This document shows positions 16,807 to 25,400 of a DNA stretch of 45,687 bases, in pieces. This DNA is from an uncultured Bacteroidota bacterium (GTDB lineage Bacteria; Bacteroidota; Bacteroidia; AKYH767-A; JABDAW01), in NCBI GenBank assembly GCA_903911135.1, contig CAIWCG010000078.1:1-45687 (forward strand), read 5' to 3'. The number at the start of each line of letters is the position of its first letter. The first letter of the stretch is position 1. Made by a program: the position numbers and the translations under genes. Below the pieces are notes generated by a model. It was not told the origin of the DNA. It worked only from the letters and a program-made list of their open reading frames with translations, and made no database searches.

Positions 16807-16844
16807 TTATTGATGATGGCAGAGAAGGGCCATCATTAATGATT
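16807..16844. other. Hairpin containing the TCATTAATGA box, left of array C
   Basis: TTATTGATGATGG pairs with CCATCATTAATGA (11 of 13) around a 10-base loop. The right arm contains ATCATTAATGAT. The box ends about 100 bases left of array C. Confidence 0.6.
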
Positions 16845-16942
16845 CAGCAATCTTAAATCATGATGGAATTCTTTTTACATCCAAGATTCATTCGATTTTT
16901 GAGTCTTTTATAGCCATCATTTTTATCCAATTGCCCGTTTAT

Positions 16943-17195
16943 AGCAAATGAATTTTGATAAATACCATTTGAAGCGGATGAAAAACCATTTGGTTTTTAT
17001 AAATATCCATTTGGTTTTTGACAATATCCGTTTGGTTTTTATCAATATCCATTTGGTTTTTATCAAAAGTCATTTGGTTTTCGTCAAAAACCATTTGGAT
17101 TTCATGAATATCCATTTGGTTTTTGTCAATATTCAAATGGTTTTTCATCCGCTTCAAATGGTATTTATCAAAATTCATTTGCTTTTATCCTTGTA
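16943..17195. repeat. 21-bp tandem array C, 12 units, with perfect 50-bp terminal inverted repeats
   Basis: Twelve consecutive 21-bp units from 16944 keep perfect phase. Central units begin CCATTTGGTTTTTATCAATA; the last two full units begin TCAAATGGT, i.e. the core in inverted orientation. Bases 16943-16992 are the exact reverse complement of 17134-17183 (50 bp, no mismatch), enclosing 141 bp of direct units. A transcript could fold into one long hairpin. Each strand has an open frame starting with the same 15 residues (MNFDKYHLKRMKNHL), purely because the ends are inverted copies. It lies between two plus-strand genes, after a strong terminator. Confidence 0.97.
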
Positions 17196-17289
17196 AAACA
17201 CCTTTTTTACCTTAAAAACACCTGCTGCCGCCTGATTTAGGATTGTTGGTTCGTCTAAAAGGGTTGTATCCATCGAAATAAGCCGTGTC

Positions 17290-17445
17290 TTTTGGGCGAG
17301 GGAGTGTAGTGGCGCCGAAGGCGGTTCTTTGCCGCCTTTTATTGGTCTATGTAGATGGCGGCAAAAACGGAGCGCAGCGACCCACGGAATACCCCGACCG
17401 CTTTCAGCAGCCTTTTTTCCTTGGCTGCTGAAAGGGGACGCCCCC
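17290..17445. other. GC-rich, hairpin-dense intergenic block
   Basis: No gene is visible in 17196-17493. Within it lies a block much richer in GC than its surroundings, with several dyads: AAGGCGG/CCGCCTT (17318-17338, followed by TTTT), a perfect 12-bp stem CTTTCAGCAGCC/GGCTGCTGAAAG (17401-17434), and GGGG/CCCC (17434-17444). It could be a structured RNA, stacked terminators or a dispersed intergenic repeat. No tRNA or known RNA family is recognised. Confidence 0.45.
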
Positions 17446-17493
17446 AAATGATTGATAAGGTAAGCATCAAAAGGAGAAATATTTGGGCCAAGA

Positions 17494-17523
17494 TTGGCGG
17501 CTACGGTAGGAATTCTATTTTTG
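17494..17523 (+). promoter_or_regulatory. Promoter of trmB and the alkyltransferase-like gene
   Basis: TTG (17494-17496) and TATTTTTG (17516-17523) with 19-base spacing, a good match to the Bacteroidota consensus. The GTG start lies 19 bases after the -7 element. Confidence 0.6.
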
Positions 17524-17542
17524 CGGCCAATAAAATTACATC

Positions 17543-18205
17543 GTGACGAAAAGAAAACTGCAGCATTTTGCCGAATTGGATACCTTTGCCAATGTCATCC
17601 AGTCGCCCATGTATTCGGAGGTTTACGAGCACCCGATGAAGGGCAAATGGAACGAGGAATTCTTTGGCAAATCGCAGCCATTGGTGCTAGAATTGGGCTG
17701 TGGCAAGGGGGAATATACCGTGAATTTGGCGCAGCGATATGGGGAAAAGAATTTCTTGGGCATCGACATCAAGGGGAACCGCATTTGGCGTGGGAGTAAG
17801 ACTGCTTTGGAGCTGGGGCTGAAGAATGCGGGTTTTTTGAGGATTCAAATTGAGCGGATAGAGCATTTCTTTGCCAAAGACGAGGTGAGCGAGATTTGGA
17901 TAACCTTTCCCGACCCTCAACCTAAATATAAAACCGAACGGAAACGGCTTACTTCGCCGGCTTTTTTGGAGCGATATAGGAAGCTATTGAAGCCAGGAGG
18001 GGTGGTGCATCTTAAAACCGACAGTCAGTTTCTTCATGCCTACACGTTGGAGGTTTTGAAGGAGCAGGGAATACACATCAACCTGTTTTCGAACGACATA
18101 TATAAGGACTTTCCGGGTGATGAGGCCTTGCAGATAAAGACCCATTACGAACAGCTGTTCCTACGTCAGGGCATGCCGATTACTTACATCAACTTTACGC
18201 TATGA
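17543..18205 (+). CDS. trmB: tRNA (guanine-N7-)-methyltransferase
   Basis: 220 residues. TrmB methylates G46 in the variable loop of tRNAs using S-adenosylmethionine. Landmarks: LELGCGKGEYTVNLA (SAM-binding motif I), FLGIDIKGNRIWRGSKTAL (the family's ID.K..R...G block), and ITFPDPQPKYKTERKRLTSP, the TrmB-specific FPDPWPK-like motif with Gln in place of Trp. The start is a GTG; no in-frame ATG lies near the N-terminus, and the promoter ends 19 bases upstream. The stop overlaps the next start by 4 bases (ATGA). Confidence 0.95.
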   Translation: MTKRKLQHFAELDTFANVIQSPMYSEVYEHPMKGKWNEEFFGKSQPLVLELGCGKGEYTVNLAQRYGEKNFLGIDIKGNRIWRGSKTALELGLKNAGFLRIQIERIEHFFAKDEVSEIWITFPDPQPKYKTERKRLTSPAFLERYRKLLKPGGVVHLKTDSQFLHAYTLEVLKEQGIHINLFSNDIYKDFPGDEALQIKTHYEQLFLRQGMPITYINFTL

Positions 18206-18549
18206 AAAAGCCTTCGAGCGGAACACAGGAGCGGTTTTTTGAGAATGTTTATGATATCGCCCGACTGATTCCGTATGGCAGAGTGACGAGTTATGGTGCG
18301 ATAGCGAAGAGTTTGGGAGCTGCAGGGTCGTCTCGTATGGTGGGCTGGGCCATGAATGGGAGCCATGGGCAATTTCCACCTGTACCGGCACATAGAGTGG
18401 TAAACCGCCAGGGATTATTGACTGGGAAGCATCATTTTTCCCCTCCCGAACTGATGCAGGAACTGTTGGAAAGCGAAGGAGTGGAGGTGGTGAACGATAA
18501 AGTGAAGGACTTTGAACGGTTATTCTGGGACCCATCAGAAGAAGTGTGA
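18202..18549 (+). CDS. Alkyltransferase-like protein (MGMT homologue without the acceptor cysteine)
   Basis: 115 residues, the size of the MGMT C-terminal DNA-binding domain alone. The helix-turn-helix carries the flipping residues: Tyr31 in VTSYGAIA and the arginine finger Arg45 in SSRMVGWAM. The active-site motif PCHRV of true O6-alkylguanine transferases is here PAHRV (residues 62-66), so the alkyl-accepting cysteine is replaced by alanine. Such ATL proteins bind O6-alkylguanine in DNA and pass it to nucleotide excision repair. It is translationally coupled to trmB, an arrangement without an obvious functional reason. Confidence 0.93.
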   Translation: MKKPSSGTQERFFENVYDIARLIPYGRVTSYGAIAKSLGAAGSSRMVGWAMNGSHGQFPPVPAHRVVNRQGLLTGKHHFSPPELMQELLESEGVEVVNDKVKDFERLFWDPSEEV

Positions 18550-18640
18550 ATGGAGGTGAGATTTGCTGTTGATGCAGGACAAGATGGGGTGGCGGTTATC
18601 TTATAACAATGAAATGTTTAAAAGAATTTGAGGAAAGAAT

Positions 18641-18671
18641 TTTGGGGGTAAGGAAATTTTTCTTAATTTTA
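18641..18671 (+). promoter_or_regulatory. Promoter of the 951-aa surface protein gene
   Basis: TTTG (18641-18644) and TAATTTTA (18664-18671, one base off TAnnTTTG), with 19-base spacing. The ATG follows 28 bases later. Confidence 0.5.
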
Positions 18672-18699
18672 CATTCGAATTGGACAATACAATAATAAC

Positions 18700-21555
18700 A
18701 TGAATAAATTTTTCAGAATGGTTTCGAGAGTTTGGAGCGTGGCGGCACTATTTTCTTTGGTATGGACAAGCAATTTGTCGGCACAAGTGTCAGCCGGCAA
18801 TGACACTACGATATGCTTGGGAGCCTCGGCCACATTAAACCTCACGGCACCCTGTGGAGGCGATGGCACCACTACCTATTCGGTAGCATCCACGGTTTAT
18901 AGTGCTGCCGATTCATACACCACCGGAACGAATGCCTTCACCCTAACAACGGCAAACAAGTTCAGTCCACTCATAAACATAGGCTTTACTTTCTGCTTTT
19001 ATGGCAACTCCTATACGCAGTGCATCATTGGCAACAATGGGATAGTTTCCTTTGCCTTGGCATCGGCAGGAGGCGCTTGCCCAGCAGCTATTGGAGCAGG
19101 AGCAGCCATTCCAAATGCTGCAGATCCATTGAATTGCATTATGGGCCCATGGGTTCGTTTGGCCATGACGGGAGTGACTCAAATAAAGTATCAAGTTTTG
19201 GGAGTGGCACCTTTCCGCAGGTTGGTGGTGTCCTATAACAATGTTCCATTTGGAGGAGCAGCCTGCTCTGCCAATCTTGCCAAGTTCCAGATAAAACTAT
19301 TTGAAAGCACCAATGCGATTGAAATTCATATTGCATCGAAACCTGCCTGCGCAGCAGTAAATGGCGGAAGGGCAATAGAAGGTATTCAAAACTCGACAGG
19401 AACAGCAGCGGTATCAGTGGCAGGAAGGAATTGCACCAATTGGAATACCACCAACAATGCATATAAGTTCTGCCCAAGCGCTGCAGCACAATATACCGCC
19501 AACTGGTATGATGGCGCCACATTGGTAGGTACCGGCAACTCCATATCCGTTAGCCCTACCGTAACAACAACTTATATCGTCCATGTTCAATATACCTGCA
19601 GCAATCAAACAGCTACCGATACCATGGTGGTAAATGTGTCTCATCCGGTTCCAACTGGCATGAACTCTACCCTAGTTAGCTGCACTGCAAATGATGGCAC
19701 TGCCTGGCCAACGCTTCCTGTGGGAGGGCCATTCACTTATTCATGGTCGCCAACAGGACAGACCGGCTTAACAGCCACCTCTTTGTCAGCCTTTACTCAA
19801 TATACAGTTACGCTTACCGATGCTAATGGCTGCACCGGAACGGATACCATTACGCTGCAGCAAAATAATCCTTTGGTGGCTACAGGTAGCGGAAAGAATA
19901 TTTCTTGCAATGGACTTAGCGATGGCAAAGCTTGGGTTACGGTTACTGCCGGCACTCCCTTTGGATATCTTTGGTCTCCGAGCGCACAGACAGGTCTGAC
20001 AGCAACCAATCTTGCTGCCGGGATTTATACTTGCACTATCGGCGATGCGAATGGTTGCACCATCACTGCCACTTACACCGTCGTCGATCCGCCATTATTA
20101 GCTGTGACAGCTTCACCTCATTCGGTGATGTGCAATGGAGGCAATAACGGTTCGGATACTGCCATAGTAACTGGAGGAACGGGTGCCTATACCTATGCTT
20201 GGACCCCTAGCGGAGGCAATGGTGCCACTGCCATTAACCTTAGCCCAGGAAACTATACCGTCGTTGTTACCGATGCAAATGGATGTACCGCTTCGGGTTC
20301 ATCAGCAGTTACCAACCCTTCTTCATTAGCCATCACCACATCGGCAAATACCACCATCTGCATTGGGCAGAGTGCCACCATTTCTGCAACGGTAGCTGGC
20401 GGCACCATACCTTATACCTATAACTGGAGCAATGGCGGTCCGAATGGTTCTTCGCAGTCTGTATCGCCTGTAGTAGCCACTTCTTATACCGTAACTGTGA
20501 CTGATGCAAACGGATGCGTCATCACCTCAAATGCCATTACCATTTCGGTTCATGCGGCTTTGACAGTGACTCCATCTTCAGCCATTACCATTTGTGCTGG
20601 AGACAGTTGCAGCATCAGCGCTACAGCTACAGGTGGAGATGGAAACTTTACCTTTACTTGGAGCAATGGCATGGTAGGGGCAGGTCCTTTTTTCGTCAAG
20701 CCAAATGCCACTACCAGTTATTCTGTTACCGTTTCCGATGGCTGCGGAACACCACCTGCCATTGGTGCAGTTACCATCACGGTAAGTCCTGCTCCAATTG
20801 TAAAATTCATTACCAATAACAACAAGGGCTGCCCTCCTCTCACCATCGACTTTACCGACCAGAGCAGCTCCGTTTCGCCCATCGTTTCCTATTCTTGGGA
20901 TTTCGGTGATGGTTCTTCCACGTCCAATTCCATCAACCCCACTCACGAATTCGACAACTCCGGTTACTTCCCCATTACCCTCACCATCGTCTCCTCAAAT
21001 GGCTGCGCTACCACCTCCTATACCGACAGCGTCATACGAGTTTATCCAAAGCCACATGCCCGCTTCCTCACCACTCCAAATATCACCACCCTCGACAATC
21101 CCGAGATACTCTTCACCGACGAAAGCATTGGCGCCACCTCCACCAATTGGGATTTCGGCGACGGATTTTCCTCCTTCCACATCAATCCATACCACAGCTA
21201 CTCCGATACCGGCACTTTCTGGGTCACACAGCGGGTGTACAACGACTTTAACTGCTCCGACTCCATCAGAGGCACCGTCATGGTAAGGCTCGATTACGTT
21301 TTCTACATCCCAAGCGCCTTCACCCCCGATGGAAATGGCCACAACGAAACCTTCCAAGGCATCGGAAACAGCATCGCCCAATATCAGATGGACATATTCG
21401 ACCGTTGGGGAAGGCTGGTTTTCACCACCGACAAATTCACCAATCCCTGGGACGGCAAAGACTGCCAGGAAGGGGTCTATGTCTACCATATCTGGATTCG
21501 CGACAACACCCAAAACGACCATTATTACGATGGCCGAGTCTCCCTCATCCGTTAA
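18700..21555 (+). CDS. Large SprB-like/PKD surface protein with gliding-type T9SS C-terminal domain
   Basis: 951 residues. A signal peptide ends near LSAQ (residue 28). Residues 30-300 form a beta-rich adhesin-like region. From about 320 to 690 come SprB-type repeats of about 40-75 residues, each with C-N-G, a GGTxxYTYxWS-like core and VTDANGC. Two PKD domains follow at about 697-780 and 783-865 (SYSWDFGDGS, STNWDFGDGFS). The end, from about 866 (YIPSAFTPDGNGHNETF to YDGRVSLIR), is the gliding-motility-associated C-terminal domain (type B T9SS signal), with DIFDRWGRLVF and WDGKD. The protein should be exported by T9SS and act on the cell surface in adhesion or gliding. No T9SS membrane core genes lie alongside. 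Confidence 0.92.
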   Translation: MNKFFRMVSRVWSVAALFSLVWTSNLSAQVSAGNDTTICLGASATLNLTAPCGGDGTTTYSVASTVYSAADSYTTGTNAFTLTTANKFSPLINIGFTFCFYGNSYTQCIIGNNGIVSFALASAGGACPAAIGAGAAIPNAADPLNCIMGPWVRLAMTGVTQIKYQVLGVAPFRRLVVSYNNVPFGGAACSANLAKFQIKLFESTNAIEIHIASKPACAAVNGGRAIEGIQNSTGTAAVSVAGRNCTNWNTTNNAYKFCPSAAAQYTANWYDGATLVGTGNSISVSPTVTTTYIVHVQYTCSNQTATDTMVVNVSHPVPTGMNSTLVSCTANDGTAWPTLPVGGPFTYSWSPTGQTGLTATSLSAFTQYTVTLTDANGCTGTDTITLQQNNPLVATGSGKNISCNGLSDGKAWVTVTAGTPFGYLWSPSAQTGLTATNLAAGIYTCTIGDANGCTITATYTVVDPPLLAVTASPHSVMCNGGNNGSDTAIVTGGTGAYTYAWTPSGGNGATAINLSPGNYTVVVTDANGCTASGSSAVTNPSSLAITTSANTTICIGQSATISATVAGGTIPYTYNWSNGGPNGSSQSVSPVVATSYTVTVTDANGCVITSNAITISVHAALTVTPSSAITICAGDSCSISATATGGDGNFTFTWSNGMVGAGPFFVKPNATTSYSVTVSDGCGTPPAIGAVTITVSPAPIVKFITNNNKGCPPLTIDFTDQSSSVSPIVSYSWDFGDGSSTSNSINPTHEFDNSGYFPITLTIVSSNGCATTSYTDSVIRVYPKPHARFLTTPNITTLDNPEILFTDESIGATSTNWDFGDGFSSFHINPYHSYSDTGTFWVTQRVYNDFNCSDSIRGTVMVRLDYVFYIPSAFTPDGNGHNETFQGIGNSIAQYQMDIFDRWGRLVFTTDKFTNPWDGKDCQEGVYVYHIWIRDNTQNDHYYDGRVSLIR

Positions 21556-21621
21556 AATCATCCGATTCTTAGCCATATTATAGATCGAAAAGATACTTTA
21601 ATACAGCTATGCTTGATCATT

Positions 21622-21639
21622 ATCATTAATGATGACCTT
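21622..21639. other. TCATTAATGA box, left of array D
   Basis: ATCATTAATGATGACCTT, the same 18 bases as 11141-11158, 78 bases left of array D. A partial second copy (AATTAATGATGATG) follows directly. Confidence 0.7.
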
Positions 21640-21717
21640 AATTAATGATGATGTTCAATTATTATTGCTAATGACGCCCCGAACACCCCAATTCACCTTG
21701 TGGCGAGAGCGTTTAGG

Positions 21718-21930
21718 GCTACCGTTTTTAAAAACGGTGCCACCGTTTTTAAAAACGGAACCACCATTTTCGAAAGTGGCACCGCCATTTATGCTTTTGG
21801 TGGCACCACTTATGCTTTTGGTGGCACCATTATTGAAAATCACGCCACCACTTTCACTTTTGGCGCCACCATTTTAACTAATGGTTCCACCGTTTTTAAA
21901 AACGGTGGAACCGTTTTTAAAAACGGTAGC
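21718..21930. repeat. 21-bp tandem array D, 10 palindromic units, with 41-bp terminal inverted repeats
   Basis: Ten 21-bp units occupy 21721-21930 exactly. Units 1, 2, 9 and 10 contain ACCGTTTTTAAAAACGG, which units 1, 9 and 10 complete into a perfect 18-bp palindrome ending in GGT. Inner units (e.g. ACCATTTTCGAAAGTGG, ACCATTTTAACTAATGGT) have changed sequence while mostly keeping ACC/GCC...GGT/GGC dyad ends. The left 41 bases (21718-21758) match the reverse complement of the right 41 (21890-21930) with one mismatch. It lies between the 951-aa protein gene and the TonB receptor promoter. Several frames are open by virtue of the 21-bp period. Confidence 0.97.
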
Positions 21931-22235
21931 TTGAATATCGTTTCTTTTGCCTTCATTTCGATGATTTAATAACCGATTATTGATGATGATGCCCTCATTT
22001 TTAAGATCATCATTGTTAAATATCTACATGGTTTCAAGACTTTTAAGATTGATTATATACAATCAAAAATCGACACTTCAGTTATAGAAAAGCATCTTAT
22101 GAGTCGTCCCGATTTCTAAGAAATTTGTTTTATTTGCCCCTTCAAATTGAAATTATAAATAAAAAAAGGCGGCAATGAGAGCAAAGGGGATGCTATTTAA
22201 AGCGAAAGAAGAGGCAGGCAGGCAGCGAAAATATA
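21931..22235. other. AT-rich non-coding stretch between array D and the receptor promoter
   Basis: No gene is seen. The only notable sequence is GATTATTGATGATGATG at 21976-21992, related to the TTATTGATGATG elements near arrays B and C. A purine-rich run precedes the promoter (22185-22235). Confidence 0.6.
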
Positions 22236-22267
22236 TTTGGAACGGAAGAATTTCTTTTGTAATTTTG
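22236..22267 (+). promoter_or_regulatory. Promoter upstream of the TonB-dependent receptor
   Basis: TTTG (22236-22239) and TAATTTTG (22260-22267) with exactly 20 bases between, the best promoter match in the window. It predicts a leader of about 170 bases before the receptor ATG. Confidence 0.7.
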
Positions 22268-22301
22268 TATCGTTAAATTAGCTTAACATTAAGGAAACGT
22301 T

Positions 22302-22424
22302 ATGAAAAGTGAAATGAAATTTGGAACCGCTACCACTGTGATTTTAACAAATTATTTGGTGGTATCATTTGAAAAAACTACTTTTACCGCCCCAAACAAG
22401 GGGTTTTTCTTTATAACACGATAA
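22302..22424 (+). CDS. Possible 40-aa leader peptide overlapping a terminator-like hairpin
   Basis: ATG to TAA, 40 codons (begins MKSEMKFGTATTVILTNYLV). It is preceded by AAGGAAA 4-10 bases upstream and lies wholly within the predicted leader of the TonB receptor transcript. Its last third is the DNA that forms the CCCC/GGGG hairpin and T-run. Ribosome position on this frame could therefore decide whether the hairpin forms, as in attenuation. The composition shows no known peptide family. It could equally be a chance frame. Confidence 0.3.
   Translation: MKSEMKFGTATTVILTNYLVVSFEKTTFTAPNKGFFFITR
22390..22412 (+). terminator. Terminator-like hairpin in the receptor leader (possible attenuator)
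   Basis: CCCC AAACAA GGGG followed by TTTTTCTTT. The stem is short (4 GC pairs) but is followed by a good T-run, and it lies between the promoter at 22236 and the receptor start at 22447, where a plain terminator would be unexpected. Confidence 0.5.
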
Positions 22425-22446
22425 AAAATTTAAAAACACTTAGCGC

Positions 22447-25400
22447 ATGATACGAAAACTTTACCTAATTGCTATTCTACTGATTGCATCCATTACCTTG
22501 ACACAGGCTCAATCTGGGTCCATTCAAGGAAAGATTCTTGATTCGGCAAAAAATGAGGGGATTCCTTTCGCCAATGTTGTAGCTGAACAAAATGGAGTGA
22601 ATGCCGGTGGTGCACAAACCGATTTCGATGGTAATTATGTAATCAAGCCATTGCAACCCGGAAAATACGATATCAAGGTGAGTTATGTGGGCTTTCAGTC
22701 CAAGCAGATAGTGGGTGTTCCGGTCTCTACCGATCACGTTACGTTCAGGGATATCCAGTTGTCTTCCACCATCAATCAGTTAAAGGTCATTACCGTAGTA
22801 GCAGATAAGATTCCAGTTTTTGAAAAGGATAATGTAACCACAGGAGGTACTGTCGGTTCAGATGATATTCATGAAATGCCACGTGTATCTTTGCAGGCCA
22901 TTGCGTCAACCGTAGCAGGTGTTTATGATGATGGTAGCGGCGGATTGAATTTCCGTGGTGCCCGTTCTGACGCTACTGCATACTATGTGGATGGTATCAA
23001 GGTTATTGGTTCCGCAAATATCTCCAAAGACGGTATTGATCAGGTAGAAGTTCTTACTGGCGGTCTTCCGGCCAGTATTGGTGACGTAGCTGGCGGTGTG
23101 GTAAGATTAACAACTAAAGGACCTTCAAGAGAAGTGACTGGTGGTGCAGAGTTTGAGACTTCCGAATTGTTGGATGCTTATGGTCATAACTTGGCTGCGC
23201 TAAATGTTTCCGGCCCTTTGTTCATGCGTAAGGATGCATCAGGAACCAAAAGACCGGTTGCCGGTTATTTCATTGTAGCTGAATATAGTGGCGATAAGGA
23301 TGCCAGCCCATCAGCGGTAGGTACTTATAAAGTTAAGCCATCTACCTTAAGTTATTTGGAAGCAAATCCAATCCGTCCTCAAGGATTGGGATTAGGTTAT
23401 AACGATAACTCGGATTATGTTACTGCTGACCAATTAGATCATTTGAAATACAAGGATAATGCTGCAAGCAAGAATTACAAGTTCTCTGGTAAGCTGGATT
23501 TTAAGCCATCTTCCAATACAGATATTATATTAGGTGGTTCCATCGATCATAACGATCAGCATAATTGGATTTATGTATATTCCTTATATAACTCTTTTAA
23601 TAATCCACAGCAGATAGATAACACCTATCGTGCATTTGGACGATTCACTCAACGTTTTAATCCTGATACCGCCTCAAAGAGCATCATAAAGAATGCGTTT
23701 TATTCCATTCAATTTGATGTCTCGAAGAATTCACAAACAGTTCAGAATGATCAATTCAAGCAAAATATTTTCGATTACGGTCAAATAGGAAAGTTCAATA
23801 CCTATAAAATGCCTGTTTATGGGTATGGGAAAGATCAGCATACTGGATTGAATGGATTTTTATTAGCAGGTTTTGCAGATACAATGGTGACATTTACTCC
23901 ATCTACCGTGAATCCAATTGCTGCAGAATACACAACGGAATATTTTAATTTGGCTGGTAGCGATAAAACACAATATAACACCTTGGCTACCATTCAGGCA
24001 AACGGTGGCTTGTTGAATGGTGATCGCCCACATAACATATATGGTTTGTGGTATAATACTGGTAGGGTTTATAATGGTTATTCCTATTTTAATAATGACC
24101 AGTATCGTGTTTCAGCGTCTGGTTCTGCTGATGTTGGCAAGCATGCCATCACTCTTGGTTTTGAATATGAGCAAAGAGTTTTTAGGGATTATACAATCAA
24201 CCCAATCGGTTTGTGGACATTAATGCGTCAATTAGCTAACAAGCACCTGACACAGTTGGATACAGCAAACCCTATTAAAGTTATGTCACCAGATGGAACG
24301 ACCTTCTTGGACACTATAAAATATAACAGGTTTTATGATGCCTCCAACCAAGCCAACTTCGATAAGAACTTAAGAGTTAAATTAGGAATGGCTCAAAATG
24401 GTCTCAATTGGATTGACATTGATTCTTATGGTCCAGAGACTTATTCTTTGGATATGTTTAGTGTAGATGAATTGCAAAGCACAGGTAGTTATGTCAGTTA
24501 TTACGGATATGATTATTTGGGCAATAAGCTTACTACCACTCCAAGTTTTAATGATTACTTTACTCAAAAGGATTCAAAAGGAAATTATACTAGACCAAAA
24601 GCGGCATTTATGCCAATTTATGTAGCAGGTTATATTCAAGATAAGTTTGTGTTCAATGATTTGATTTTCAATGTCGGTCTTCGTATTGACAGGTATGATG
24701 CAAATCAAAAAGTTTTGAAAGACCGTTATTCATTATATGCAACTCATACTGCAAGCGATTCAAAAACCAAAGCCTTAGCGCCAGTAATACCACAGCATAT
24801 TGGCGATAACTTTGTTGTCTATGTTAATGACTTGAAAAGCCCAACATCGGTTGTTGGTTATCGTGACCCAACTACGAATTTCTGGTATGATGCTCAAGGT
24901 AATCAGTTGAGCGACCCATCAATTCTTGCAAAATCTTCATCTACTGGAACAATAACACCTTATCTTATTAATCCTGATGATGATATCAAGAGCCCAAATT
25001 TTGTTCCTGATAACAGCTTTACAAATTATTCTCCTCAAATCTCCGTAATGCCTCGTATTTCTTTCTCATTTCCTATTTCTGATGAAGCATTGTTCTTCGC
25101 ACACTATGATGTATTGACTCAAAGACCTTCTACCGGTGGACAGATGGACCCTACAGCCTATTTTTATATGACTCAAGAAAGTGGAGGCCTTCTTAATAAT
25201 CCAAACCTAAAGCCAGAACAAACTACCGATTATGAGTTAGGATTTAAACAAAGATTAAGCAAGAGTTCTTCCTTTACATTGTCTGCTTTCTATAGAGAGT
25301 TAAGAAACAATATTGAGGTTGTCAATGTTTTGGATGCTTATCCTGTAACTTATAAAACCTTTGATAATGTCGATTTTGGTACTGTAAAAGGACTTACTTT

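Noticed and set aside
17196-17542. tRNA or other known RNA gene in the GC-rich block
   Set aside because: No cloverleaf, TTC-loop sequence or CCA-end pattern; the stems are simple hairpins.
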